Assembly: GCA_039707655.1 (NCBI GenBank)
Contig: CM077667.1
Coordinates: 153,733,642 to 153,797,641, forward strand
Reading direction: 5' to 3'
DNA: 64,000 nt
Source of the DNA: Elymus sibiricus
Taxonomy: Eukaryota; Streptophyta; Magnoliopsida; Poales; Poaceae
Made by a program: the position numbers and the translations under genes. Under the pieces are notes generated by a model, which did no database searches, was not told where the DNA came from, and saw nothing but the letters and a program-made list of their open reading frames with translations. Positions 46,026 through 56,397 of the stretch are shown one piece after another (the first letter of the stretch is position 1; every line of letters starts with the position of its first letter).

Positions 46026-46313
46026 ATGTCTCAAGATACTACTAAGTTGTGTGACTTCTCAAATACTATTAATAATGATTTTATTAGTACACCTATACCA
46101 CCTGCCACTAGTGCAGAGGCTTTTGATATTAATGCTGCATTGCTAAATCTTGTCATGAAAGATCAATTTTCGGGAAGTCCTAATGAGGATCCCGCGTCAC
46201 ATCTTAATACCTTTGTTGAATTATGTGACATGCAAAAGAAAAAGGATACAGATAATGATATTATGAAATTAAAATTATTTCCTTTTTCACTAAGTGATAA
46301 AGCTAAGGCTTGG
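46026..46313 (+). pseudogene. Gag N-terminal part of element B
   Basis: It starts at the ATG of MSQDTTKLCDFSN and stays open for 96 residues to FSLSDKAKAW, where element G/H enters. It matches gag of M residue for residue over most of its length (NAALLNLVMKDQFSG; HLNTFVELCDMQKKKD). There are no breaks before the insertion, so this copy may have been intact when hit. Confidence 0.85.
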
Positions 46314-46766
46314 TGTCGTGGGTGTAATACTGACAGTAGTACGGGGGGTACGTAAGAGTAAGGGCGAAGCCTAGCTACGCACAAGTGTAACACTCCGATG
46401 TACGAGTTCGGGCCTGATGAGGTCACCTACCCTTGGTAGGGTCATGGACCTTACATCTGGAGGACACCTGGGGTCCTACAAGTTCATGGAAGTCTCTAGA
46501 CTACTTTGGCATTCGGACGTACGTACCAGATCCACTCGGATCCTCGAAGTCACTCGGACATCATCAACCAGTCGACCGGACTTAGGCACTCGGACGTGAA
46601 GAAGTAGAGGTGATGTGGGAACTCCAATGTTCGAGGGACTTAATTAGTATAAAGAGCTGTCAAGACTACATTACCTGTAACGCCTCTAGTTAACACAACC
46701 GTTACTAGTAACTCCAGCAGTTACCATCATTTAATGCCCTAGTAATGGCACTCGGCTGGAGGTGGC
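46314..46766 (+). repeat. LTR of element G/H, left part
   Basis: It starts TGTCGTGGGTGTAATACTG at the break in gag of B and continues at 55843 after element F. Bases 46338-46414 form one arm of an inverted repeat whose other arm is 55967-56046. CACTCGGA motifs recur. Confidence 0.7.
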
Positions 46767-48282
46767 TGTAGTATCACTAGAAGTGTGTGTGTGTCTAGAG
46801 GGGGGGTGAATAGACTACTTGCAAATTTAAAACCTAACCTTTTCCCAAGTTAATTGGTTGGCACATTTTAGCAATACTAACGAGTCTAGCACACCCTACA
46901 CATGCAAGTCAACAAGTATGGCAGCGGAAAGTAAAGACATTGCACATGAAAGTAAGGAGTTGAGATAGGGAGATCAAACGCATGAGGGACACGAAGATTT
47001 TTCCCGTGGTTCCGATAGGTGGTGCTATCGTACGTCCACGTTTATGGAGTCTTCAACCCATGAAGGGTAATGGTCGCGAGAGTCCATGGAGGGCTCCACC
47101 CATAAGGGTCCACGAAGTAGCAACCTTGACTATTCCATAACCGCTTCCGTCCGCGAAGGACTAGCCTCACTATGGGTAGATCTTCACGAAGTAGGCGATC
47201 TCCTTGCCCGTACAAACTTCTTCGTTCAACTCCACAACACGAAGTAGGAGGCTCCCAAGCGACACCTAACCAATCTAGGAGGCACCACCCTCCAAAAGGT
47301 CATAGGCTCGGTAATGTCGATGAACTCCTTGCTCTTGTGCTTCAAGATGATAGACTCCTCAACAGACAATCACTCTCTCACAGATTTGGCTTTGGTGGAA
47401 GTGATTGAATTGGTGGAAAGCAACTTGGGGAGGCTAGAGATCAAGATTCATATGGATGGAGTGGAATGGCTTGATCTCAACACATGAGTAGGTGGCTCTC
47501 TCTCAGAAAATTGGATGGGGCAAGTATGGAATAGTTCTGAGTGCTTATTTTTTCGAGTGGGTGGTGGTGAAGGGGTATATATAGGCATCCCCAAAAATAC
47601 AACTGTTACACCTAAAGTGACCAACTCGGTGACACCGAAGTATAAAACTCGGTGGTACCGAGTTGCTCCAAAGGTGGCAACTTTTGAATTTCGGTGAGAC
47701 CGATATAGAAATCTCGGCGGTACCGATAGGTGGCCAGCGGTGAGTTTTCAAAACTCGGTGACGCCGATCCAAAATCTCAGAATTTCCAATTTTAAGAATC
47801 GAGGTAACAGAAAGTTGGCAAGCTGAACTCAGTGGCACCGAATCAGAATCGGTTGCACCGATGTGCTAGGGTTTGGCATGGGTCTGTCTGAGGTGGGAAT
47901 CGGTGGGACCGAGTGGAAATTTTTGGTAGTACCGATTTTCATAATAGGCTTGGACAAACTTTTGTGGAAGAGTTTGTGGGTGTTTTTGGTGACTATCATT
48001 TGTGCACGTGGACCATCTTGTTCACCAACAGTACCTTACCCCCTTTTAATAGTATTGGCTTTCCTATGGACTCAAGGTGATTTCTCACAAAGTGAAATGT
48101 AGGGTCCTCTTGCTTGAAGCTTTGCCAATCCATTTCCTTGCATCTAGGGGTTTCTCCACAATCCTTTTGCCAACCCATCATTAAACTTTTCTTGAAATAT
48201 GCTAGGTACAAATATTAGTCCAAGAGACAATGTATGTTGTCATGAATTATCAAAACCACCAAGGGAGCACATTGTGCTTTCA
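46767..48282 (-). repeat. 3' LTR of Copia element F
   Basis: 1516 bp from TGTAGTATCACTAG to GTGCTTTCA, with a (GT)n run near 46783. TATATATA lies at 47576-47583. Related to but clearly different from the LTR of E. Confidence 0.9.
47576..47940 (-). promoter_or_regulatory. U3 promoter of element F LTR: TATA site plus palindrome array
   Basis: TATATATA (47576-47583) and, upstream on the minus strand, nine CTCGGTG-N-CACCGAG variants between about 47625 and 47940, for example ACTCGGTGGTACCGAGTTG near 47650. The same block is in the 5' LTR (TATA at 55130-55137, array to about 55495). Confidence 0.75.
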
Positions 48283-50321
48283 ATCTCCCCCTTTTTGGTA
48301 ATTGATGACAACATACAATCAAAGCTTCAAATAAAGATATGGATGGATATAATGAAGACTTTGAGAGACACATGACTTAGATTTGTTCCCCCTAAATGTG
48401 TGCAATCCCTTTAAAGAATAGTTGCTTTGGAATGCATGGACACACATATAGTAGAAGGAATATGATGAGTCATGTGTATCTTGGCTATATGCATCAAAAA
48501 TATATGAGTGAGGTGTATCCTTGTTCAAGACTTCACTCTTGCAAACAATATGTGCAAGAAGCAAGAGATCATCTTGATCAAAGATATGATGCATATACTT
48601 ACCTTGAGTTCTTGAGCATTCTTGTAGTAGAGATACACTTGAGAAAACAGTGTTAGGAAACACAAGAGTATTCTACCAATCAAAAACAATAGAGTTCAAT
48701 AGTACCAAGATATGGAGAACAAGTAGAGGGTAGTATTCCTTAAGATTGATATGTCTCCAAGATCATTTAGAACTTTCTCCCCTAGATATGAAATAGTAGG
48801 TCATCCTCTCCCCCTGAATCTCAGCATGTAGATATTGGGATTGGATAGGGTGAGAAAAGTCTAACATGAGAATAACAAATAAGAGTATCAAATGGTTTAT
48901 TTCTCCTCAAGAGATAGAACACTTTGGGTAGATGTTTCTCCCCCTACTTTGGTATTCTCCCCTTGTCTATGTAAGCATAAGCTTTGATATTCTCCCCCTT
49001 TTCATTGAAGCATGTATCTCCCCCTTTAGCTTTTTGAAGCTTTGGTATTCTCCCCCTTTGGCATTAATTTCCAAAAAGGTCCATACACAGGGTCAGACAC
49101 AGGGATCATGGAGTAAGAAGGGATCATTGAGAACAAGGGTCATAGAATGTAGGGATCATGGAAAGTGTAGAATCATAGAGAGCATTAAAAACTGAGGGAA
49201 CATAGAGAATAATTTCTCTTTCTTTCACTGAGAGCTTGTAAGACTTCTCCTCATTTGAGTTAGGGATCCTAGAGTAAAGTTTCTCTCTCCCCCCTTTTTA
49301 AAATAAATAAATAAATAAGGGATCATCAAAGAAATGAAGAGTTGCTGAGTTTTAACAAGAAATAGAAAAGATAGCAAAGTCGGTGGCTCCGAGGCAAATA
49401 AGTCGGTGGAACCGAGATGTGTATTTGCAGCCTATCTGCATAATCGGTAGAACCGAGTCATTTGAATCGGAGACTCCGAGGACATAACAGAAACTTGGCA
49501 ATGACTGGAAATTCTCAAATGATTTTAGAAAACTTACAATAGAATCTTAAAAGCTTTTGCAAAGGAAATACAAAAGAATTTACAAAGAAATATCAACTAG
49601 AGAAGATTTGAGTGGTTCCAAGAAATCTTGTAAATAATGAATGAACCAAAAAAGATACTTAATCTAGATAATGGGCGGTGACGAGGTCACCTATATTAGA
49701 GTATATTGACTTAGGAGCCAAGCAAGAATACTTGATCATAGGTCATACTCATTGTTAAGCTCAAAATGGGGTTACCATTTTTTGATTAAGCATTTTAATG
49801 TTTTCATATCACTTGAGTTGCTTTAGCTCATGACTTGGAGTAAAGCTTTTTCAAGGATATGAGTACATACCTTTGAGTGATGTTGATGACGTGGCTTGTA
49901 GGTGAACTCGTTAAGGATGCTCGATGTTGATGAAGATCATCTTGAGTTGGGAGCAATCCTTGTTTGTTTTGGTTCTCTTTTCACCTACATAGGTTAGTCA
50001 TGCAAGGAAGAACAATTTATATCCATTTGACATGATATCAATTGAGTATTAGTAAATGTGACCACATCAAATATATGTCAAGGATATGGTTGAATTGTCT
50101 TCTTCCTTCCATCAACAAGAAAGGTTGTGCATACTTGGTCATGACAAGATTGCTTATGATTGGAGTTGTTGGCAATCTTGTGGAATGAAATTCTTCCAAG
50201 TACCTAAAAAAGGTTAGATGCAATACAAGGGAGCATAGCATTCCAAGTTATATGAAGTTCATGGTAATGATGGCATGGAATGGTCAAGTAAGCTCATCCC
50301 CTTGCATGCATCCGAGTGAGC
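48283..50321 (-). promoter_or_regulatory. 3' non-coding region of element F with repeated polypurine tracts
   Basis: About 2 kb without ORF. Polypurine tracts AAAGGGGGAGA (minus strand) lie next to the LTR (48283) and recur near 48815, 48940, 48990, 49017, 49047 and 49285. Four CTCGGTG/CACCGAG half-palindromes lie at 49378-49480. Similar tract clusters are described for Sireviruses. Confidence 0.7.
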
Positions 50322-52207
50322 TCAGCTCGAGTTTGAAGCATCAATGATGTTCAACTCACTCCTCAAGTAACAAAACACTTTCTCATCAAGTGGCTTAGTA
50401 AAGATATCGGCCAATTGCTTGTTAGTGCGAACATGCTTAAGATTAATATCTCCTTTGGCAACATGATCACGAATGAAATGATGTCGAACTTGAATATGGT
50501 AAGTTCGAGAATGTTGCACGGGATTATGACCAATCTTAATAGCACTTTCATTGTCACAAAGTAATGGAACATTTTTCACATGGATTCCATAATCCTTAAG
50601 TGTTTGTGTCATCCATAGCAATTGTGCACAACACGATCCGACGGCAATATACTCAGCTTCAGCAGTAGATAGAGATACCGAGTTTTGTTTCTTGGAGGAC
50701 CAAGACACAAGAGATCTACCAAGAAATTGACATGTACCCGAGGTAGATTTTCTATCAACCTTGTCACCGGCATAGTCCGAATCGGAATAGCCAACAAGGT
50801 TAAAGGAAGATCCCTTGAAATACCAAATGCCAAAGTTTGGTGTTTGTATCAAATATCTCACAATACGTTTCACGGCCAAAAGATGACACTCTTTAGGTGC
50901 AGCTTGATATCTAGCACACATGCAAACACTAAGCATAATATCGGGACGGGAGGCACATAGATATAGCAATGAACCAACCATAGATCGATAAACCTTTTGA
51001 TCAACCGGTTCGTCCTCCTTGGTAAGATCAACATGTCCACTAGTAGGCATAGGAGTTTTCATACCTTTACACTCTTGCATGTTGAACTTCTTGATCAAGT
51101 CCTTGGTATACTTGGTTTGAGAGATGAAAGTTCCTTCTCTCGTTTGCTTGATTTGCAAACCAAGAAAGAATTTCAGCTCACACATCATGGACATCTCATA
51201 CTTCTCGGACATCAACCTTCCAAATCTTTCACTAAATTGTGGGTTAGTAGATCCAAAGATAATATCATCCAATAGATTTGGCACACAAACAATTCACCAT
51301 TAACTCTCTTAGTGAATAAGGTTGCGTCAATTTTACCAATTTCAAAACCCTCTTCAATGAGAAACTTCGTTAAGCATTTATACCAAGCACGTGGAGCTTG
51401 CTTAAGACCATAAAGAGCTTTACGAAGCTTGTAGACATGATTATGTTTCTTAGGATTCACAAAACCAGGGGGTTGTTTGACATAGACCTCTTCTTCAATC
51501 TCACCATTTAAAAAGGCACTTTTAATGTCCATTTGATAAAGCGTGATATCATGGTGATTAGCATAAGCAAGGAGAATGCGAATAGCTTCAAGTCTAGCGA
51601 TGGGGGCATAGGTTTCACCGTAATCCATACCTTCGACTTGCGTATATCCTTGGGCTACGAGACGCGCCTTGTTGCGTACAACTTGACCGTCTTCATCTTG
51701 CTTGTTCCGAAACACCCATTTGGTTCTGATGATGTTGTGCTCGTCCTTGGGCTTCTCCACGAGTGTCCACACTTCGTTCCTCTCGGAGTTGTGAAGCTCT
51801 TCATGCATGGCGTTCACCCAATCCGGGTCTTCAAGAGCTTGTTCTACCTTCAAGGGTTCAATGCTAGAGATGAAACAATAATGCTCACAAAAATTAGCTA
51901 AGCGAGTTTTAGAGCGAGTGATTCTCCCGGTTTGTATGTCACCGAAGATTTGGTTTAGAGGATGGTTCTTGGTCACTCTTGCTTGAACTCGGGGTAGCTT
52001 CGGCTTGTTGGACGGTGGAGCTTCTTCATCATCATCATCTCCTTCATCTTCGTTGTTGTTGAAGGTGTCGTTTCCTTGAGGTGGTGGTGAAGGAGGTTGT
52101 GGTGGATCTTCATGATGTACTTCCTCCTCTTCATCTTGGCGTGTACCGCTTGTCGATGCCTCCATGTCGTGTTGAGGATCACCTTGACGTGAAGTAGGGG
52201 CTTCCAC
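50322..52207 (-). pseudogene. RT and RNase H of Copia element F, frameshift in the active site
   Basis: The frame 52207-51212 gives an acidic linker, then [62 protein letters not shown] (first catalytic Asp) and [14 protein letters not shown]. At CQIY the frame shifts by one base (about 51270), and the frame 51284-50322 resumes with [20 protein letters not shown]. So the break falls inside the YxDD catalytic motif. RNase H follows: DRKSTSGTCQFLGRSLVSWS, STAEAEYIAV, LLCDNESAIKI and RTNKQLADIFTKPL, all clean to the stop. Upstream it is joined in frame to the integrase ORF except for one TAA at 52226-52228. Confidence 0.9.
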
Positions 52208-52225
52208 TTGAGTTGACGAAGTACT

Positions 52226-54262
52226 TTACTTCACCTCCATGGGACGAATCTTGCCGATGGACAAGTCTTGGATAGCTTCCGAAGGATCCTTATCTCCTAC
52301 ATCATTTGGCAATTGATCGACTTGCGAACCATTAGATTCATCAAACTTCACATCTACCGTCTCTTCAACTTTTCGACTGAAGTTGTTGTAGACACGGTAA
52401 GTGTGAGAGTTCGATCCGTAACCAAGTAGGAAACCTTCATGAGATTTAGGAGCAAATTTAGTACGACGATGCTTATCAAGAATGTAGCACTTTGAGCCGA
52501 ATACTCGAAAGTATCCAACTTGGGGTTTGTTACCGGTGAGTAGCTCGTATGCCGTTTTACCGAGAAGCTTGTGCAAGTAGAGTCGGTTTGTGGCATGACA
52601 TGCTGTTTCCACGGCTTCTGCCCAAAAGTGTCTTGGCGTCTTGTATTCGTCAAGCATCGTTCTTGCCATCTCAATAAGAGTCCGATTCTTCCTCTCAACA
52701 ACTCCATTTTGTTGAGGCATGTACGTAGCCGAGAACTCATGTGAAACACCTTCTTCGTCAAGAAAGATATCTACATGGGTGTTCTTGAACTCCGATCCGT
52801 TATCGCTCCGAACCTTCTTGATCTTCACTTCAAACTGATTTTGCGCTTTGCGAGCGAAGTTCTTGAAGATCTTTTGTACCTGCGACTTATTATCAAGAAA
52901 GAATACCCACGTAAATCTGGAAAAATCATCAACTATAACTAGACCATAGGAGTTTCCACCGAGGCTCTTGTAAGCATTGGGACCAAAAAGATCCATGTGA
53001 AGTAACTCGAGTGGTCTCCTAGTAGTCATGATATTTTTTACGGGATGACTTCCACCTACTTGCTTTCCGGCTTGACAAGAACTACACAGTCTATCTTTGT
53101 CAAAGATACCATCTTTAACACCAAGTATATGATCACCTTTGATAAGCTTGTCTAGATTACGCATGCCAACATGTCCTAGTATTCTATGCCAAAGCCAACC
53201 TTTAGATGATTTTGCAATAAGACAAGTACGAGGTTTGGATCTCTTAGTGAAATCGACAATATATAGATCACCTCTACGGAAACCAGTAAAGACCATGTTA
53301 TGATTATCTTGACGAAACACTTGGCAATATACTTTCGTGAATATCACATTAAAACCGAAGTCGACGAGTCTAGATACGGAAAGAAGATTGTAGCCAAGGG
53401 ATTCAACAAGCATGACGTTTTGAATAGAGCTATCATGGGATATGGCCACCTTACCAAGACCAAGTACCTTACCCTTGGAGTTGTCTCCAAAAGTTACATA
53501 CCTTCGCGGTCCATGGTTTGGTGTGATCTCTGCAAACATCTCTCTATCTTCGATCATATGATCGGTGCATCCACTATCGAGAATCCATTCTTTTCCTCTG
53601 GACATGTAATCCTTGAAGTTTGCCATAAGACTTAGATTCTTCATGATCTTCTCATGCTCGATGTCAAACAACTCATCTTCATCATAGTAGCCATGTTCCA
53701 CATTGTCATCATCAAGTGGGAAATCCTCGTCACAAGAAACAAGAGATTCGTTAGGGTTGTGATCATGACAATGTTCAAGATTAAGAATTCGAATGGCTTC
53801 TACAATGATGTTGTTGATAGTTATGACATCTCCTTTAGCACGCATGAGGTCTCTAAGCTCAAATAGATACTCATCAAACTTGGGATCACTAGGCATCATT
53901 TTGTGAAAGACAATAGTCTTATGAAGAATTTCATCAAGATTACTCAATGAATAACTTGGATATCGTTTCTCCAAGTCATTCCACAAAGTATAAGAACATT
54001 CAAAATTCTTCATTTGATTAAGCACAATCCTAGGCAATCCTCTATTGATAAGATTAACAGTTCTAAGATTGCATAGCATATCAATTTCCTCTTCATGTGT
54101 GGGATGTAAAGGATCAATGGGAGGTACATAGGGGTTCTTAACATACTTGCTCAAATGAAATTCATTCAATAGCTCAAGCATATTATATTTCCATTGACTA
54201 TAGTACTCCCCATCAAGAATAGGCACTCTACAACTCAAACTCTCCACACTAGACATCTCCAT
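52226..54262 (-). CDS. Gag-protease-integrase of Copia element F (about 678 aa)
   Basis: One unbroken frame. The chosen start is the Met of MEMSSVESLS (54262), 41 bases after the primer site. Gag (UBN2-like): YYSQWKYNMLELLNEF, NFECSYTLWNDLEKRYPSYS, FDEYLFELRDLMRAKGD. An acidic stretch follows directly, then protease with WILDSGCTDHM; no CX2CX4HX4C knuckle lies between. Integrase: LWHRILGHVGMRNLDKL and CSSCQAGKQ (the HHCC zinc site), then LELLHMDLFG, FKNTHVDIF after VRSDNGSEF, and FSATYMPQQNGVVERKNRTL, giving the D,D,E catalytic residues. It ends at TAA 52226-52228, with RT continuing in the same frame. The whole polyprotein would be one frame in the parent. Confidence 0.88.
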   Translation of the reverse strand: MEMSSVESLSCRVPILDGEYYSQWKYNMLELLNEFHLSKYVKNPYVPPIDPLHPTHEEEIDMLCNLRTVNLINRGLPRIVLNQMKNFECSYTLWNDLEKRYPSYSLSNLDEILHKTIVFHKMMPSDPKFDEYLFELRDLMRAKGDVITINNIIVEAIRILNLEHCHDHNPNESLVSCDEDFPLDDDNVEHGYYDEDELFDIEHEKIMKNLSLMANFKDYMSRGKEWILDSGCTDHMIEDREMFAEITPNHGPRRYVTFGDNSKGKVLGLGKVAISHDSSIQNVMLVESLGYNLLSVSRLVDFGFNVIFTKVYCQVFRQDNHNMVFTGFRRGDLYIVDFTKRSKPRTCLIAKSSKGWLWHRILGHVGMRNLDKLIKGDHILGVKDGIFDKDRLCSSCQAGKQVGGSHPVKNIMTTRRPLELLHMDLFGPNAYKSLGGNSYGLVIVDDFSRFTWVFFLDNKSQVQKIFKNFARKAQNQFEVKIKKVRSDNGSEFKNTHVDIFLDEEGVSHEFSATYMPQQNGVVERKNRTLIEMARTMLDEYKTPRHFWAEAVETACHATNRLYLHKLLGKTAYELLTGNKPQVGYFRVFGSKCYILDKHRRTKFAPKSHEGFLLGYGSNSHTYRVYNNFSRKVEETVDVKFDESNGSQVDQLPNDVGDKDPSEAIQDLSIGKIRPMEVK

Positions 54263-54302
54263 CTTCCTCCACGGTGATGAAGCCGATGCAATGGAGACCA
54301 AT

Positions 54303-54314
54303 GCTCTGATACCA
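54303..54314 (-). promoter_or_regulatory. Primer binding site for initiator Met tRNA, element F
   Basis: TGGTATCAGAGC on the minus strand, two bases from the 5' LTR edge at 54317. Confidence 0.9.
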
Positions 54315-54316
54315 CT

Positions 54317-55837
54317 TGTAGGATCACTAGAAGTCTGTGTGTGTGTGTGTAGAGGGGGGGCGAATAGACAACTTGCAAATTTAAAACCTAACCTTTTCCC
54401 AAGTTAATTGGTTGGCAGATTTTAGCAATACTAACAAGTCTTGCACACCCTACACATGCAAGTCAACAAGTATGGCAGCGGAAAGTAAAGACATTGCACA
54501 TGAAAGTAAAGAGTTGAGATAGGGAGATCAAACGCATGAGGGACACGAAGATTTTTCCCGTGGTTCCGATAGGTGGTGCTATCGTACGTCCACGTTTATG
54601 GAGTCTTCAACCCACGAAGGGTTACGGTCGCGAGAGTCCACGGAGGGCTCCACCCATAAGGGTCCACGAAGTAGCAACCTTGACTATTCCATAACGGCTT
54701 CCGTCCACGAAGGACTAGCCTCACTATGGGTAGATCTTCACGAAGTAGGCGATCTCCTTGCCCGTACAAACTTCTTGGTTCAACTCCACAACACGAAGTA
54801 GGAAGCTCCCAAGCGACACCTAACCGATCTAGGAGGCACCACCCTCCAAAAGGTAATAGGCTCAGTAATGTCAATGAACTCCTTGCTCTTGTGCTTCAAG
54901 ATGATAGACTCCTCAACACACAATCACTCTCTCACAGATTTGACTTTGGTGGAAGAGATTGCATTGGTGGAAAGCAACTTGGGGAGGCTAGAGATCAAGA
55001 TTCATATGGATGGAGTGGAATGGCTTGATCTCAACACATGAGTAGGTGACTCTCTCTCAGAAAATTGGATGGGGAAAGTATGGAATAGTTCTGAGTGCTC
55101 CTTTTTTCGAGTGGGTGGTGGTGAAGGGGTATATATAGGCATCCCCAAAAATACCACCGTTACACCTAAAGTGACCAACTCGGTGACACCGAAGTATAAA
55201 ACTCGGTGGTACCGAGTTGTTCCAAAGGTGCCAACTTTTGAATTTCGGTGAGACCGATACAGAAATCTCGGCGGTACCGATTAGGTGGCCAACGGTCAGT
55301 TTCCAAAACTCGGTGACGCCGATCCAAAATCTCGAAATTTCCGATTTTAAGAATCAAGGTAACAGAAAGTTGGCAAGCTGAACTCGGTGGCACCGAATCA
55401 GAATCGGTTGCGCCGATGTGCTAGGGTTTGGCATGGGTCTGTGTGAGGTGGGAATCGGTGGGACCGAGTGGAAATTGTTGGTAGCACCGATTTTCATGAT
55501 AGGCTTGGACAAACTTTTGTGGAAGAGTTTGTGGGTGTTTTTGGTGACTATCACTTGTGCACGTGCAGCATCTTGTTCACCAACAATACCTTACCCCCTT
55601 TTAATAGTATTGGCTTTCCTATGGACTCAAGGTGATTTCTCACAAAGTGAAATGTAGAGTCCTCCTGCTTGAAGCTTTTCCAATCCATTTCCTTGCATCT
55701 AGGGGTTTCTCCACAATCCTTTTCCAAACCCATCATTGAACTTTTCCTGAAATATGCTAGGTAGAAATATTAGTCCAAGAGACAATGTATGTTGTCATGA
55801 ATTATCAAAACCACCAAGGGAGCACATTGTGCTTTCA
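54317..55837 (-). repeat. 5' LTR of Copia element F
   Basis: 1521 bp from TGTAGGATCACTAG to GTGCTTTCA. Differences from the 3' copy are scattered substitutions and length change in the (GT)n run near 54337. Confidence 0.9.
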
Positions 55838-55842
55838 GTGGC

Positions 55843-56051
55843 GCACTCTATATAAGCCGCCCCCGGCGCCAGAGTGAGGGTTATGAATTCCTTGTATTCA
55901 GATACTCACATAAGCAAACATTAAGCCTCAGGGCTCGAGACGTTGGGTCTTTACCACTTCCGAGTGGGGCCTGAACTCGTACATCCGAGTGTTACACTTG
56001 TGCCGTAGCTAGGCTTCACCCTTACTCTTACGTACCCCCCGTACTACGACA
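55843..56051 (+). repeat. LTR of element G/H, right part, with TATA box
   Basis: It continues the LTR cut at 46766. TATATAAG at 55849-55856 is a strong plus-strand TATA box, and the end is CCGTACTACGACA. Total LTR length without F is about 662 bp. Confidence 0.7.
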
Positions 56052-56053
56052 GA

Positions 56054-56260
56054 CAAGTCAGAGGGCGCGCACTTCAGGAAGGCGACCTCGTTCTCCGACT
56101 GGACCAGCAGAAACCACACAAGTTGGCCCCTCCGTGGCAGGGACATTACACGATCTCCAAAGTCCTGAACAACGGGGCTTATCGGTTGTATAATTTCAAC
56201 ACCGACGCGGAAGAACCCCGAGCATGGAATGCGGATCTGCTCCGCAAGTTCTACACTTAA
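56054..56260 (+). pseudogene. Integrase C-terminal fragment of element G/H
   Basis: The frame reads LQEGDLVLRLDQQKPHKLAP and PWQGHYTISKVLNNGAYRLY, ending with ADLLRKFYT and TAA (56258-56260). This is the C-terminal SH3-like part of Gypsy integrase with the usual GDLVLR and GAYRL signatures. The frame also stays open a few codons into the LTR end (YYDRQV), which suggests that LTR and integrase were joined at a short shared sequence. Catalytic core and zinc domain are missing. Confidence 0.8.
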
Positions 56261-56397
56261 TCTAGAAAACACTCTGTCATTTCTGTAATGAGCTACCGAG
56301 TGGATTTGATGAATAAAAGGTCTTACTTTTCCTACTCCTTGTCAAAACTCTTTCATTTTCTTTCTTTTTCCTCAACCCTAGTGGGTGTATGGATAGG
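56261..56397 (+). other. Untranslated sequence after integrase, G/H
   Basis: AATAAAAGG near 56311 looks like a polyadenylation signal, followed by pyrimidine-rich sequence. The 70-bp array starts just after it. Confidence 0.5.

Larger units (their letters stand above)
44237..46313 (+). mobile_element. Gypsy element B, plus strand (5' part)
   Basis: 5' LTR (44237-45806), exact tRNA-Asp primer site (45818-45835), leader and the start of gag (46026-46313). It is inserted in pol of J after TGCAT and cut in gag at 46313 by G/H. Its 3' part is not seen in the window. It is the same family as A by LTR and the same gag type as M. Confidence 0.85.
46767..55837 (-). mobile_element. Sirevirus-like Copia element F, complete, exact target duplication
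   Basis: LTRs at 46767-48282 (1516 bp) and 54317-55837 (1521 bp), flanked by exact GTGGC (46762-46766 and 55838-55842). On the minus strand: primer site (54314-54303), gag-protease-integrase (54262-52226), RT-RNase H (52207-50322 in two frames), long 3' region with many polypurine tracts, 3' LTR. There is no env-like ORF. The palindrome-rich U3 and repeated polypurine tracts are Sirevirus traits. Three breaks in pol (one stop, one frameshift in the RT active site, no knuckle in gag) make it inactive. Length is 9071 bp. Confidence 0.92.

Noticed and set aside
46783..46795. (GT)n runs as regulatory Z-DNA sites, also at 54337-54350
   Set aside because: Short microsatellites at the LTR edge that differ in length between the two copies; no support for function.
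46314..56051. Mutator-like or foldback transposon based on the inverted arms
   Set aside because: Flanks show no 8-11-bp duplication, the interior has an LTR-type TATA box and TG..CA ends. Kept as an open alternative only.
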